This document shows, one piece after another, positions 43,690-52,296 of a stretch of 64,000 nucleotides of DNA. The notes beneath the pieces are model-generated. The model was not told where the DNA came from. It was given only the letters and a program-made list of their open reading frames with translations, and did not search any database. Positions within the stretch are counted from its first letter, which is position 1; every line of letters starts with the position of its first letter. Position numbers and translations under genes: made by a program. The stretch lies in assembly GCA_032358255.1 (NCBI GenBank), contig JAULBX010006664.1, forward strand, positions 186,001-250,000. Reading direction: 5' to 3'. Source of the DNA: Heterotrichella gracilis. Taxonomy: Eukaryota; Sar; Xanthophyceae; Tribonematales; Xanthonemataceae.

Positions 43690-43697
43690 CAAAAATA
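43690..43697 (-). promoter_or_regulatory. -7 box for recF
   Basis: TATTTTTG on the minus strand ends 9 nt before the ATG at 43680 and contains the alternative TTG codon, which argues for the later start. Confidence 0.45.
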
Positions 43698-43752
43698 CGC
43701 CTTTTTTGGGTGGTTTTTTGAATTACAAATTAGATTTTTAAGGAAAAAAAGC

Positions 43753-43760
43753 TATTTTTG
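43753..43760 (+). promoter_or_regulatory. -7 box for the TPR gene
   Basis: TATTTTTG (TAnnTTTG) lies 20 nt before the ATG at 43781. No -33 box is clear. Confidence 0.45.
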
Positions 43761-43780
43761 CAGACTAATTTTACGCATAA

Positions 43781-44551
43781 ATGGCTGATTTAAAAGACGA
43801 AACAACTGTAGACAATACTGAAAATACTGAGGTGAACGATACTACCGAAGAAACAGTAGAGGAAACACCCAAAACAATTGATCCTAGCTTAGAAGGCATT
43901 CAACTTTTTTATGAAACAAATAAAAAGATGATCACCTATGTTGGTGGTGGATTAGCCCTTATTATTGGTGCTTTTTGCTTTTTTAAATTGTACTACTTAC
44001 CCGAAAAAGAGAATGAAGCTTCTAATGAAATTTTCTGGGCTCAAAGTTATTTTGAAGTAGATAGTTTTAATATAGCTTTAAAAGGTGGTGTAAATGTTAT
44101 GTCTCCGGATGGCCAAAAAACGATAATGGGTTTTGAAGCAATTGCTGATGAATATAGCATGACAAAAACTGGTAGCCTTGCAAATTACTGTGCAGGTATT
44201 TGTTATTTACGTACCGGTAAATTTGAACAAGCAATAGAGTTCTTACAAAAATACGATGGCGATGATGAAGTGATCGCGCCTATTTCAATTGGAGCTGTTG
44301 GCGATTGTCACATGGAACTTAACAAAGTAGATGAAGCCATTAAATTTTATTTAAAGGCCGCTGAAAAAAGTAACAACAGTTTTACTACACCTTTCTATTT
44401 GAAAAAAGCAGGCTTTGCTTACGAGCAAAAATCTAATTATTCTGAGGCGTTAGCTTTATATGAGCGTATTCAAAAAGAATATACTAAGAGCAATGAAGGA
44501 AAAGAAATTGAAAGAGATATTGCTAAAGTAAAAGCTTTAGGTAATTTGTAA
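43781..44551 (+). CDS. Membrane-anchored TPR protein
   Basis: 256 residues. An acidic, Thr-rich N-terminus (about 1-45; ETTVDNTENTEVNDTTEETVEET) precedes a transmembrane helix (about 51-70; MITYVGGGLALIIGAFCFF) and a TPR-type repeat domain (about 90-250; YLRTGKFEQAIEFLQKY, ALALYERIQKEY). The layout is like the YfgM-type membrane TPR proteins that work with Sec-dependent chaperones, but similarity to that family is only in layout. It is 59 bp upstream of ribH with a hairpin between. Confidence 0.85.
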   Translation: MADLKDETTVDNTENTEVNDTTEETVEETPKTIDPSLEGIQLFYETNKKMITYVGGGLALIIGAFCFFKLYYLPEKENEASNEIFWAQSYFEVDSFNIALKGGVNVMSPDGQKTIMGFEAIADEYSMTKTGSLANYCAGICYLRTGKFEQAIEFLQKYDGDDEVIAPISIGAVGDCHMELNKVDEAIKFYLKAAEKSNNSFTTPFYLKKAGFAYEQKSNYSEALALYERIQKEYTKSNEGKEIERDIAKVKALGNL

Positions 44552-44573
44552 TTCTTAAATACATTTAATTAAG

Positions 44574-44599
44574 AGTCTGCTTTAGGGCAGACTTTTTTA
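44574..44599 (+). terminator. Terminator between the TPR gene and ribH
   Basis: AGTCTGC / GCAGACT stem with loop TTTAGG, then TTTTTTATTTT. It lies only 12 bp before the ribH start, so read-through or an embedded promoter is needed for ribH. Confidence 0.75.
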
Positions 44600-44610
44600 T
44601 TTTAAAAAGC

Positions 44611-45102
44611 ATGAGTAGTGTAAACAAAAATCTATCAGTAAGTGAAGGAAGCCAAATTCCAGATGCATCAGAATTTAAATTTGGTATTGTTTATTCTGAA
44701 TGGAATCATGAGATCACAAATGCTTTAAAAGAAGGCGCTGTAAATACGCTTATTGCCAATGGCGCTAAAAGAGAGAATATAATCATTCGCCAGGTGCCTG
44801 GAAGTTTTGAGTTAACCTTGGGCGCGCAATATATGGCGGAAGCAACCGATGTGGATGCCATAATTTGTTTGGGTTGTGTTATTCAAGGTGAGACACGTCA
44901 CTTTGATTTTATTTGCGATGCAGTTGCAAAAGGTATTACTGATCTTAATATAGAATACAATATTCCCTTCATTTTTGGTGTGCTAACACCCAACACCCAA
45001 CAACAGGCAATTGATAGGGCGGGAGGGAAACATGGTAACAAGGGCGATGAAGCCGCTATTACCGCTATTAAAATGCTTAGTTTAAGAGACAGTTTTAAAT
45101 AA
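44611..45102 (+). CDS. ribH: 6,7-dimethyl-8-ribityllumazine synthase
   Basis: Condenses the ribityl-aminouracil with 3,4-dihydroxybutanone phosphate in riboflavin synthesis. 163 residues. Conserved points are [20 protein letters not shown], the [17 protein letters not shown] segment (about 55-72), and [17 protein letters not shown] (catalytic His region) with [23 protein letters not shown] near the C-terminus. No FMN riboswitch-like motif is visible ahead of it. Its stop abuts the stop of the convergent T9SS gene. Confidence 0.96.
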   Translation: MSSVNKNLSVSEGSQIPDASEFKFGIVYSEWNHEITNALKEGAVNTLIANGAKRENIIIRQVPGSFELTLGAQYMAEATDVDAIICLGCVIQGETRHFDFICDAVAKGITDLNIEYNIPFIFGVLTPNTQQQAIDRAGGKHGNKGDEAAITAIKMLSLRDSFK

Positions 45103-47379
45103 TTATTGCTTAATTATTTTTCTGGTAACTGTTCCTTGTTCAGTTTCAACTTGTAAGAAATAAATTCCTACTCCTAATTTTTCAAGATCAACAGATGCAT
45201 TATTGGCATTATATTCTAATGCAAAAATTAATTGTCCCATTGGATTTAACACCTGTACATTTTTAATTGTAGCCGAAGAGTTGATATTAATTTGCTTGCT
45301 GGTTGGGTTGGGGTAAACAGAAATTGTTTTAGCAAATTCAGATTCATTAATGCCGGTAATGATGCTGATAGTATTAACGGTTTGATTAGTTACTACTGCC
45401 GAATTATAATCAAAATAAATATGCGCCCTGTTTTTAATTTGTGTGCCAAGTGGTAAGCTACTATTCAGATCAATTTTATAGCGCACAAAGCCATGGCTAG
45501 CAGGTTCGTTAACGCTGGAAGCAGGCAGATAAATATTTTTAAATTTAAAATCAATTATCTTGCTGATGCTGTTAACCTGTGTTTCTACAGGAAAGCTCGA
45601 TGTAATTATTTGTAAACTATTAATGTTAAGATTAGCATCAATGGTATCTTTGATGTTTACATTTACTGCCGGACCATTACCTAAATTTTGAAAAAGAATA
45701 GTATAGGTCAGATCAGTTGTGTTAGGTAAAATATTGCCATTAGCACTCATGCTTGGTGCTTCAGAAGTTTTTGCATTCGGATCAAAAGGACCGCCGTAAA
45801 GCCTGCAAGTTGTATATAAGTTATTAGTTAGAACAGGATCGTTAAGTGGATAGATCAAAGATTTTATACAATAAGATGTTCCGATAACGGCATTAGTAGC
45901 AGTTACCGCAGTAAATTTATACGACCCGTTCATTAAAGGATTGTTCCACACAATTGTATCGCCGCTTGCGCTAGGTATAATTGACGATGGAGAAGGAGTT
46001 GGCCCAACCACATTACCATAACTCATTAATGGTGGTAAAACCACTTTTACTTTGGTAGGAAATACAGGACTGACACAAGGATCACCACCGGTTGAATAAT
46101 AAAAAGCATTTATAGTAATAGTTCCTCCCGGTACTGCACCTGGTCCCGGGTTCGCACTCGAAAGGTTATGGTAGATTCCGTAATCTTCAGGCGTTACACT
46201 AGTTTGATGAACACCGTAATTAATTGTATGAACAGTGCTTGAACCGATACTTATTGTAGAGGGGAGCACCGAACAAATAGAATAATTAGGGGCTGATACG
46301 CCTGTTACAGTATATGATCCGGGCGCGACAGAACTCATCGAAAAATTGCCGTTAATGTCAGGATAGATAGAGAGCAGTTGGCTGGTATTCGAAAGATTTA
46401 TGTGCGACATGTTAAAATTGGCATTTGGTTCGTTTATTTGTTTCACGCAATCGTTATTACAATCAATAAATGTATTACCCACCACTTGCGAACAGTTGCT
46501 TACAATATTAAAAACATAATCGGAAACAGTATTTTGTGTTAGGCCAAATATTGGCGAATGAACGATCGTTATAGTATGCGTACCTAAAGTATAAGGGTTT
46601 GTAATGTTTGGATAAAAATAAACAGCCCATGAAAAATTGCCCGGCCCAGAACCACTACATGTAATTTGTGAGTTTGTACCCATAAGATTAAACCATGAAG
46701 AAAAATTCATGTTATACGTATAGGTGTCAATTGTAACTCCGTCTGATTTGAGTGTAAGTGTGTTTACTGTGCTGGTAGAAAGGAGTGTTGCGCTAGGGCA
46801 GGTGGCTTGAACAGGCCACAAAAAAGTGCTGATCATGTCGCCACTGCAAATGCTCCCGTTTTGGGCTACCTGATATGAATTACCTCCTAATGCAGGATTT
46901 GCAGTGATCCATTTACAATCGAAATGTAACTCACGCCCAATAAAAGTTGATTTAAGAGGTACATATGTTACCGCATTAAAACTTAAATTATTTGGATTAA
47001 AACATGGCTGTAAATAAACATCAAGCTGATCTGTATAAATATCAAAGGTAGTTATTGAAGAAGCTAATGAGGCGTTTGCAAAATAAAACCACTTAAAGAT
47101 CGAATCAGAACATTGATATGGAAAAGGATCGTGATAATCCCAGGGCTGGCCGTTATTGTTACAACATTGACTTACATTGTCTATTTTTTTTATTGGGATA
47201 TTAAAATTGCCTTTATTAGCAACTAAGTTTTCGCCGGGATCCTTTATACAATTATTATTTAGATCTATAAATGGGATTAATGTTGCAGTTTTTATAGATG
47301 CCTGAGAACTGACTTTAATAGTAACAAGAACAAAAAAGATAGTTGTAATAACTTTTGCGAAATGGAATGTTTTTTTCAT
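45103..47379 (-). CDS. Large T9SS-secreted protein with DUF7619 domain
   Basis: 758 residues. Signal peptide MKKTFHFAKVITTIFFVLVTIKVSSQ; a long N-terminal beta region (about 27-290); a SdrD-B-like segment (about 295-380; GNTFIDCNNDCVKQINEPNANF); a DUF7619 domain (about 530-690; GGPFDPNAKTSEAPSMSANG...DLTYTILFQNLGNGPAVNVNIKDTID...IYFDYNSAVVTNQTVNTI); and a T9SS type A sorting domain (about 690-758; ISVYPNPTSKQ...TRKIIKQ). A large surface protein of unknown ligand. It converges on ribH with no spacer. Confidence 0.88.
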   Translation of the reverse strand: MKKTFHFAKVITTIFFVLVTIKVSSQASIKTATLIPFIDLNNNCIKDPGENLVANKGNFNIPIKKIDNVSQCCNNNGQPWDYHDPFPYQCSDSIFKWFYFANASLASSITTFDIYTDQLDVYLQPCFNPNNLSFNAVTYVPLKSTFIGRELHFDCKWITANPALGGNSYQVAQNGSICSGDMISTFLWPVQATCPSATLLSTSTVNTLTLKSDGVTIDTYTYNMNFSSWFNLMGTNSQITCSGSGPGNFSWAVYFYPNITNPYTLGTHTITIVHSPIFGLTQNTVSDYVFNIVSNCSQVVGNTFIDCNNDCVKQINEPNANFNMSHINLSNTSQLLSIYPDINGNFSMSSVAPGSYTVTGVSAPNYSICSVLPSTISIGSSTVHTINYGVHQTSVTPEDYGIYHNLSSANPGPGAVPGGTITINAFYYSTGGDPCVSPVFPTKVKVVLPPLMSYGNVVGPTPSPSSIIPSASGDTIVWNNPLMNGSYKFTAVTATNAVIGTSYCIKSLIYPLNDPVLTNNLYTTCRLYGGPFDPNAKTSEAPSMSANGNILPNTTDLTYTILFQNLGNGPAVNVNIKDTIDANLNINSLQIITSSFPVETQVNSISKIIDFKFKNIYLPASSVNEPASHGFVRYKIDLNSSLPLGTQIKNRAHIYFDYNSAVVTNQTVNTISIITGINESEFAKTISVYPNPTSKQININSSATIKNVQVLNPMGQLIFALEYNANNASVDLEKLGVGIYFLQVETEQGTVTRKIIKQ

Positions 47380-47735
47380 GATAATTTACTTGACGTAAAA
47401 ATATCTTAAATAAAATTACTGGTTTTGATTTTAAATAAGTGAAAAGTGGGTTTCACTCATTTAAATGCCTGATAGCATTATATTGATGCTATGCGCGCAA
47501 TATTGCAGACGGGCTAACAACCCATCTTAACGACGATTAAAAAAACTTGGCTTGGCATGAAGTTCCAGATAAACTAACAAACTGAAACATAAACCGACAA
47601 AGTAATCGGCAAATTTCTTTTACAATTTTTAACGCTATTTTTTTGGAAAAAATTATTTCTGAATTGTAATTTAGTAATGCGACATTATTATTTGTAGTGT
47701 ATTTATTAAGTTTTATTGTGTTTAGACAACGAATC
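47380..47735. other. 356-bp gap without a convincing gene
   Basis: Upstream of the DUF7619 gene. It contains only weak structure: an ATAGCAT / ATGCTAT hairpin at 47472-47492 and AT-rich sequence. I see no strong promoter or RNA gene. Confidence 0.5.
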
Positions 47736-47897
47736 ATGATGAATGCTATCTTTAACTATCAACGTTCTAGTTGTAAAAAACCGGAGTTATATATAAAACG
47801 GGGCTTCAAAAAAGATCCGTTTGATTCGGAATTTTTATCAGCCATCTTAAAACTGCCTTGGCACATTAAAGGTAAGATGTTGTGTAAATTATTGTAG
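47736..47897 (+). CDS. Putative small basic protein
   Basis: 53 codons from ATG 47736 (MMNAIFNYQRSSCKKPELYIKRGFKKDPFDSEF...LPWHIKGKMLCKLL). It has no signal or helix and no known motif, and the frame is only modestly longer than expected by chance in AT-rich sequence. It is listed because the next small gene follows in the same strand and both sit ahead of a strong terminator. Confidence 0.3.
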   Translation: MMNAIFNYQRSSCKKPELYIKRGFKKDPFDSEFLSAILKLPWHIKGKMLCKLL

Positions 47898-47935
47898 CCA
47901 AACTTTATGTATTAAGTGTAATCAAAAAATTTGAG

Positions 47936-48187
47936 ATGGAAACTGTATTAATTTTTGGATGCATTTTAATGGTTATATTGATAAATATATATGCCTTCGC
48001 GCCATTTAATGCATACAGCAAAATAAAAGAGAATAAAATTCAAGAAGATTTTAGGTCTAAGACTGAATCTAATAATTACGAGAAAGACTATTTTGATGCC
48101 GCAAGCCCTTACTATGAGAGGTTTTTTAACAGGAATAAAAACCCAAATGATTTTCTTGATTTTTCAGGAGGTACGATGGGAATCTGA
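47936..48187 (+). CDS. Small single-pass membrane protein
   Basis: 83 residues from ATG 47936. A hydrophobic helix (about 2-22; TVLIFGCILMVILINIYAFAPF) is followed by a charged tail (KIKENKIQEDFRSKTESNNYEKDYFDAASPYYERFFNRNKNPNDF). It is a signal anchor or bitopic protein with no known family. It ends at a strong terminator 27 bp downstream, which supports a real transcript. Confidence 0.5.
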   Translation: METVLIFGCILMVILINIYAFAPFNAYSKIKENKIQEDFRSKTESNNYEKDYFDAASPYYERFFNRNKNPNDFLDFSGGTMGI

Positions 48188-48214
48188 CCCGGCGCAAAAC
48201 AGACAAGAAAAAAA

Positions 48215-48246
48215 GCCAACAACACTATAATGGTTGTTGGCTTTTT
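48215..48246. terminator. Strong bidirectional terminator
   Basis: GCCAACAAC / GTTGTTGGC 9-bp stem with a 9-nt loop, flanked by AAAA and TTTTT, so it can serve the small gene on the plus strand and the AAA ATPase gene on the minus strand. Confidence 0.85.
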
Positions 48247-48324
48247 ACTTTTAAAATTGGGGTCTTTTGCTCAAAGTAGATTGTGTGGTGTTATTTGCTT
48301 TTTATAGCCTTCCGGCAGCAAGTT

Positions 48325-49806
48325 CTAATTTTCTCCCTTATCAAAATTTAAATTTTGATTCAATAAAGAACCGAAAAGATCTTTAAAGGTTACTCCATCT
48401 ATCAGTTTATTTTTGCTCAGCAATGAATGTTCTGCCAAACCGTGTAAAGCAAATTCCATCAACACATATTTATCTGCGCCTTTAACATTGGGATGATATT
48501 TTTTCACAAGGTCTTCAAGTCCATCAACAACAGTTAATGCGGAAGAATATACTTTATCATTTTCGTTATCCAACAGATCTAAAATATTACTTTGTGAGAA
48601 CCAATTGGTAATGGCAGAATAATCTGAATTCTCTTTTTTACGTTTTAATTTTGCGGGGTCGGGAAATAATTGAATAAATGTGTTTCTAATAGCAAGACTA
48701 ATTAAATTTTGCGCAATCACAGCCGGACCTTCCTGTTCGCCCTCATACACTAATTCTATTTTTCCGTTGATGGCAGGAATGGCGCCGTAAAGATCGCTTA
48801 CTCTCGCATACGAATAAGGTTGAGCATTTTTTAAGAAACGTAACTCAGCCGCGCTAATTAAACTTTCGTAAGCACTAATCGTTAAACGTGCACTTACACC
48901 ACTTTTAGAATCTACAAATTCGCTAGTGCGTGCTTCAATGGCAATTTGCTCTACAAGGTTCTTTAAAATTTCGGGAACTTCAATTTCTTTTTGCTGCGCA
49001 TTTAATTTTGCCTGATCTTGCGTAATTTTTTTCGAATGTTCTATTGATCTTGGGTAATGTGTTAAGATCTGCGAACCAATTCTATCTTTAAGCGGTGTAA
49101 CAATGCTTCCACGATTGGTGTAATCTTCCGGATTAGCTGTAAATACGAATTGAAGATCTAGAGGGATGCGTAAATTAAATCCGCGAATTTGCACGTCACC
49201 TTCCTGCAAAATATTAAATAAAGCAACCTGTAATCTTGCCTGCAGATCGGGTAGCTCATTAATAACAAAAATAAAACGGTTACTACGCGGAATTAAGCCG
49301 TAATGAATAACATTCTCATCAGCAAAAGATAATTTTAAATTGGCTGCTTTAATGGGATCAAGATCACCAATAAGATCAGCAACACTAACATCCGGTGTTG
49401 CTAATTTCTCAGCAAAACGATCGTTACGATGGATCCAGTTAATAGGTGTTGCATCTCCTTTTTCTGAAATTAAATTTTTAGCAAAATTAGAGATAGGTTG
49501 CAAAGGATCATCGTTTAAAGGACTTCCCGCCACAACCGGAATATATTCATCCAAAAGATTCACAAGTTGTCTTGCCATTTTTGTTTTAGCTTGTCCGCGC
49601 AAGCCTAAAAATAAAATATTGTGTCGGCTTAAGATGGCGCGTTCTAATTCTGGAATTACAGTTTCTTCGTAACCAAAAATGCCGTCAAAAATGGGTTCTT
49701 TCTTCTTTAATTTTTTAATTAAATTTTCGCGCAACTCATCTTTAATAGTTAAGAATTTATAACCGCTCTGTTTTAATTCGCCTAATGTTTTTAGTGTTGG
49801 TTTCAT
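48325..49806 (-). CDS. MoxR/ChlI-type AAA+ ATPase
   Basis: 493 residues, cytoplasmic. Walker A is GLRGQAKTKMARQLV (about 68-82), a GxxGxxKT variant. Walker B and the arginine-finger region follow in FVINELPDLQARLQVALFNILQEGDV. A NPEDYTNRGSIVTPLKDRIGSQI segment matches the sensor-1/lid part of MoxR/magnesium-chelatase-like ATPases. The next gene downstream is a VWA protein on the same strand, 75 bp away; MoxR-VWA pairs typically act together on a protein or metal-containing substrate. Confidence 0.9.
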   Translation of the reverse strand: MKPTLKTLGELKQSGYKFLTIKDELRENLIKKLKKKEPIFDGIFGYEETVIPELERAILSRHNILFLGLRGQAKTKMARQLVNLLDEYIPVVAGSPLNDDPLQPISNFAKNLISEKGDATPINWIHRNDRFAEKLATPDVSVADLIGDLDPIKAANLKLSFADENVIHYGLIPRSNRFIFVINELPDLQARLQVALFNILQEGDVQIRGFNLRIPLDLQFVFTANPEDYTNRGSIVTPLKDRIGSQILTHYPRSIEHSKKITQDQAKLNAQQKEIEVPEILKNLVEQIAIEARTSEFVDSKSGVSARLTISAYESLISAAELRFLKNAQPYSYARVSDLYGAIPAINGKIELVYEGEQEGPAVIAQNLISLAIRNTFIQLFPDPAKLKRKKENSDYSAITNWFSQSNILDLLDNENDKVYSSALTVVDGLEDLVKKYHPNVKGADKYVLMEFALHGLAEHSLLSKNKLIDGVTFKDLFGSLLNQNLNFDKGEN

Positions 49807-49807
49807 A

Positions 49808-49850
49808 TGTTTCTTGTTTCAAGTTTTAAGTTTCTTGTTTTCTCGATCTT
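49808..49850. repeat. Short degenerate TTTCTTGTTT-type repeat
   Basis: The spacer between the ATPase and the VWA gene reads as repeated TTTCTTGTTT / CAAGTTTTAAG units of about 10 bp. It is similar in style to the AAGTT repeats at 3976-4022. Confidence 0.4.
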
Positions 49851-49881
49851 AAATCTTGCGTCGTTTATCTTTGGTCAATTA

Positions 49882-50976
49882 TTATAATTTCTTTCTCTTT
49901 TTGTTGGTGTAATCTCTAAAGATCATTTCACCTAATCCTTTTAGTCCTGTAAAGTAAGCTTTGCCCTGATTCGCTTCCGTAAATTCATCAATAAAACTCT
50001 GTAAATAACTGTCACTGGCAACCATAAAAGTAGTAATATCTATTTTACTGCGTTTGCAAGCTGCGGCAAGCGTTAAACATTTATTTACGATACGGCGGTC
50101 TAATCCAAAACTATTCATATAATATTCGCCATTTTCTTTTAAGCACGACGGTTTACCATCAGTGATCATAAATATTTGTTTGTTGCTGGCTTTCTTTTTA
50201 CGGAGTATAGAAGATGCTAATTCTAGACCTGCAACTGTATTTGTGTGGTAGGGACCAACCTGTAAATAAGGAAGATCCTTTACCTGTATAGGCCAGGCGT
50301 CGTTTCCAAACACAATAATATCCAAACTGTCTTTTGGATAATTACGTTTTATCATTTCGGCTAAAGCCATTGCTACCATTTTAGCAGGTGTAATGCGGTC
50401 TTCGCCATAAAGGATCATACTGTGGCTAATATCTATCATCAATACGGTAGCGGTTTGTGTTTTAAATTCCTGTTCGCCCACCAAAAGATCATTCTCGGTT
50501 AAAATAAAATCTTCTGCACCATTATTTATTTGCGCTTGCTTAATAGAATCTATCATGGCAATGCTTTGTGGCGAATCGCCAAACTCATAAGCGCGAAGAT
50601 CGGTGCTTGTTTCTTCACCATTTTTACCCGTAAATTTTGTTTTGTGATTGCCGGAAGCGCCTTTTTTTAATTTCCCGAAAATGTATTCTAATGCATTGTT
50701 GCGAATGGCTTGCTCCGTTTTTGGTGTAATGGCCATGCCGCCCTGCCCGTCGTTCTTATCGCGCAGATAACCGCGTTTTTTTAATTCGGCAATAAAATCA
50801 TCAATGGTATAATCTTTATTGGTAAGCTCGTATTCTTTATCGAGCTCCCTGAGCCAATCCAGCGCCTCATCCACATCACCACTGGTATGCGTGATGAGTT
50901 GTTTAAAGATCTTAAACAATTCATCAAATTTGGACTGTGGATCGGCCTTAAAATTTTGAAATCTATATCCTAACAC
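49882..50976 (-). CDS. VWA-domain protein (MoxR partner)
   Basis: 364 residues. The C-terminal half holds a von Willebrand A domain with a MIDAS motif DISHSM (about 178-183; the usual DxSxS), later MITDGKPSC. The N-terminal part (about 1-150) is helical and resembles the spacer region of CoxE/YehP-like proteins. It is probably a metal-dependent adhesion or substrate-binding partner of the AAA+ ATPase downstream. No signal peptide, so cytoplasmic. Confidence 0.88.
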   Translation of the reverse strand: MLGYRFQNFKADPQSKFDELFKIFKQLITHTSGDVDEALDWLRELDKEYELTNKDYTIDDFIAELKKRGYLRDKNDGQGGMAITPKTEQAIRNNALEYIFGKLKKGASGNHKTKFTGKNGEETSTDLRAYEFGDSPQSIAMIDSIKQAQINNGAEDFILTENDLLVGEQEFKTQTATVLMIDISHSMILYGEDRITPAKMVAMALAEMIKRNYPKDSLDIIVFGNDAWPIQVKDLPYLQVGPYHTNTVAGLELASSILRKKKASNKQIFMITDGKPSCLKENGEYYMNSFGLDRRIVNKCLTLAAACKRSKIDITTFMVASDSYLQSFIDEFTEANQGKAYFTGLKGLGEMIFRDYTNKKRKKL

Positions 50977-51064
50977 TATATATAATAAACGTATTTATAC
51001 AGTATAAAGTTGTAAAAAAATAAGGGAAACTAATGTTAATTTATTAGAAAGAAAGCATCGTGTT

Positions 51065-51556
51065 TTACTTTTTAGGCACATCTACAAAAATACCGGTTGA
51101 GGCTGTGTATGTTGTGCCAGCACTAAAAGTACCTGGTGAAAATGTACAGCTGTAATTGCCTGAAATTTTATTGCTGGCATTGGCAGTAATGCTTAAAGTG
51201 CCTGAATTACTTGCATAATAATCGCCGGCATCGTAAGTAATAGTGTTAGATGCTGATGGTGTTGTTTGATAACTGCCAACGTTAAGAGACGTAAGGTTAA
51301 TTTCGAAATGTTTACCCGTTTTATAGGCATGTATGGTGTTGTATTGTGAATAGTAGTAGGACGAATCCGCCACAACATTTGCGCCGCCATTAATGGTCCA
51401 GGTAAAACCGCCAACGCTGGGCGAAGAGCCGGTTGTAGTAGTTGTTGGGTTTGTAGTTTCAGGTGTTTCAGGAGTAGTTTCCTTTTTCTTGCAGGCAACA
51501 AAAATTAAAGTAGCAATGGCCATTATCGTAGCTGTTTTTTGGATTGATTTTTTCAT
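51065..51556 (-). CDS. Hypothetical lipoprotein
   Basis: 163 residues. The lipobox LIFVAC lies at about 17-22, followed by a KKKETTPETPETTNPTTTTTGSS linker (about 23-46). The mature domain (about 47-163) is beta-rich and Ser/Thr-rich (GGFTWTINGGANVVADSS...YDAGDYYASNSGTLSIT). No family recognised. Divergent from the ECF sigma operon, with an inverted repeat and a hairpin in the 149-bp gap. Confidence 0.75.
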   Translation of the reverse strand: MKKSIQKTATIMAIATLIFVACKKKETTPETPETTNPTTTTTGSSPSVGGFTWTINGGANVVADSSYYYSQYNTIHAYKTGKHFEINLTSLNVGSYQTTPSASNTITYDAGDYYASNSGTLSITANASNKISGNYSCTFSPGTFSAGTTYTASTGIFVDVPKK

Positions 51557-51602
51557 AGCGTTTTTTATTCTCCAAAGCTAGTTATGTTAATGCTTGAATG
51601 TA

Positions 51603-51620
51603 ATACCCGGCACTGGGTAT
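51603..51620. promoter_or_regulatory. Small ATACCC/GGGTAT hairpin
   Basis: ATACCC, 6-nt loop GGCACT, GGGTAT, then ATTATTTTTT. It resembles a weak terminator in the divergent region, with no upstream plus-strand gene to serve, so a regulatory role is possible. Confidence 0.35.
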
Positions 51621-51663
51621 ATTATTTTTTACTTATTTTTAGATAATCAGGAAAATTTGTGAC

Positions 51664-51696
51664 TTTATACAACATCATACATTATGGTTGTATAAA
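51664..51696 (+). promoter_or_regulatory. Perfect 10-bp inverted repeat before the sigma factor gene
   Basis: TTTATACAAC (51664-51673) and GTTGTATAAA (51687-51696) are perfect 10-bp complements around 13 nt and end 9 nt before the ATG at 51706. The arm centres are 23 bp apart, about two helical turns, as for a dimeric operator. As RNA it could instead form a leader hairpin. Confidence 0.6.
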
Positions 51697-51705
51697 GGCT
51701 AATAA

Positions 51706-52296
51706 ATGACACTAATTTCGGGAATAATAGAAACAGAATATTACCATATAGACCAAAGTCAGATAAAAGCTGAAGAAGAGGAAATAAACCTGGCCAAGGT
51801 CGATTCAAAAGCATTTGAGCCACTTTATTTAAGATATTTTGAACGCATCTGTCAATATACCTATCATAGGGTTGAAAATGAAGAAACAGCATTCGACATC
51901 GCTTCAACTGTATTTTATAAAGCGCTCAAAAATCTACCCTCTTATAAAAGCATGGGTTTTCCATTTTCTTCATGGCTTTACAGGATCGCTTTTAATGAGA
52001 TCCAACAGCATTATCGCAAAACAAAATCACAGCCCGTCCTTTCTTTAAATAATAAAGGACTCTCGGATATAATTGAGAACCTACCGGAGAACGAATATCC
52101 AATTAATGACGCGCAATTATTTGAAGCGTTGGAGTTATTGAAAGATGATGAAGTAGAGATCATTAATATGCGTTTTTTTGAAAGTAGGTCATTTAAAGAA
52201 ATAGCAGATATATTGGAGATGGGCGAGAGTGCCTGCAAAATGAAATTGTATAGGATACTTGAAAAAATAAAACAAAAATTTATAAAAAATAAATAA
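51706..52296 (+). CDS. ECF-type RNA polymerase sigma factor
   Basis: 196 residues. Region 2 (about 35-105; LYLRYFERICQYTYHRVENEETAFDIASTVFYKALKNL...FSSWLYRIAFNEI) and region 4 (about 140-192; EALELLKDDEVEIINMRFFESRSFKEIADILEMGESACKMKLYRILEKI) match sigma-70 family ECF factors. Its stop codon TAA overlaps the ATG of the next gene (TAATG), indicating translational coupling with a membrane protein that may control it. No classical anti-sigma domain is recognised. Confidence 0.93.
   Translation: MTLISGIIETEYYHIDQSQIKAEEEEINLAKVDSKAFEPLYLRYFERICQYTYHRVENEETAFDIASTVFYKALKNLPSYKSMGFPFSSWLYRIAFNEIQQHYRKTKSQPVLSLNNKGLSDIIENLPENEYPINDAQLFEALELLKDDEVEIINMRFFESRSFKEIADILEMGESACKMKLYRILEKIKQKFIKNK

Noticed and set aside
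44552-44611. FMN riboswitch before ribH
   Set aside because: The only structure is a 7-bp terminator-type hairpin; the conserved RFN elements are absent.
47537-47737. 66-codon frame on the minus strand
   Set aside because: AT-rich spacer with no start context, no conserved features and no terminator in the right place.
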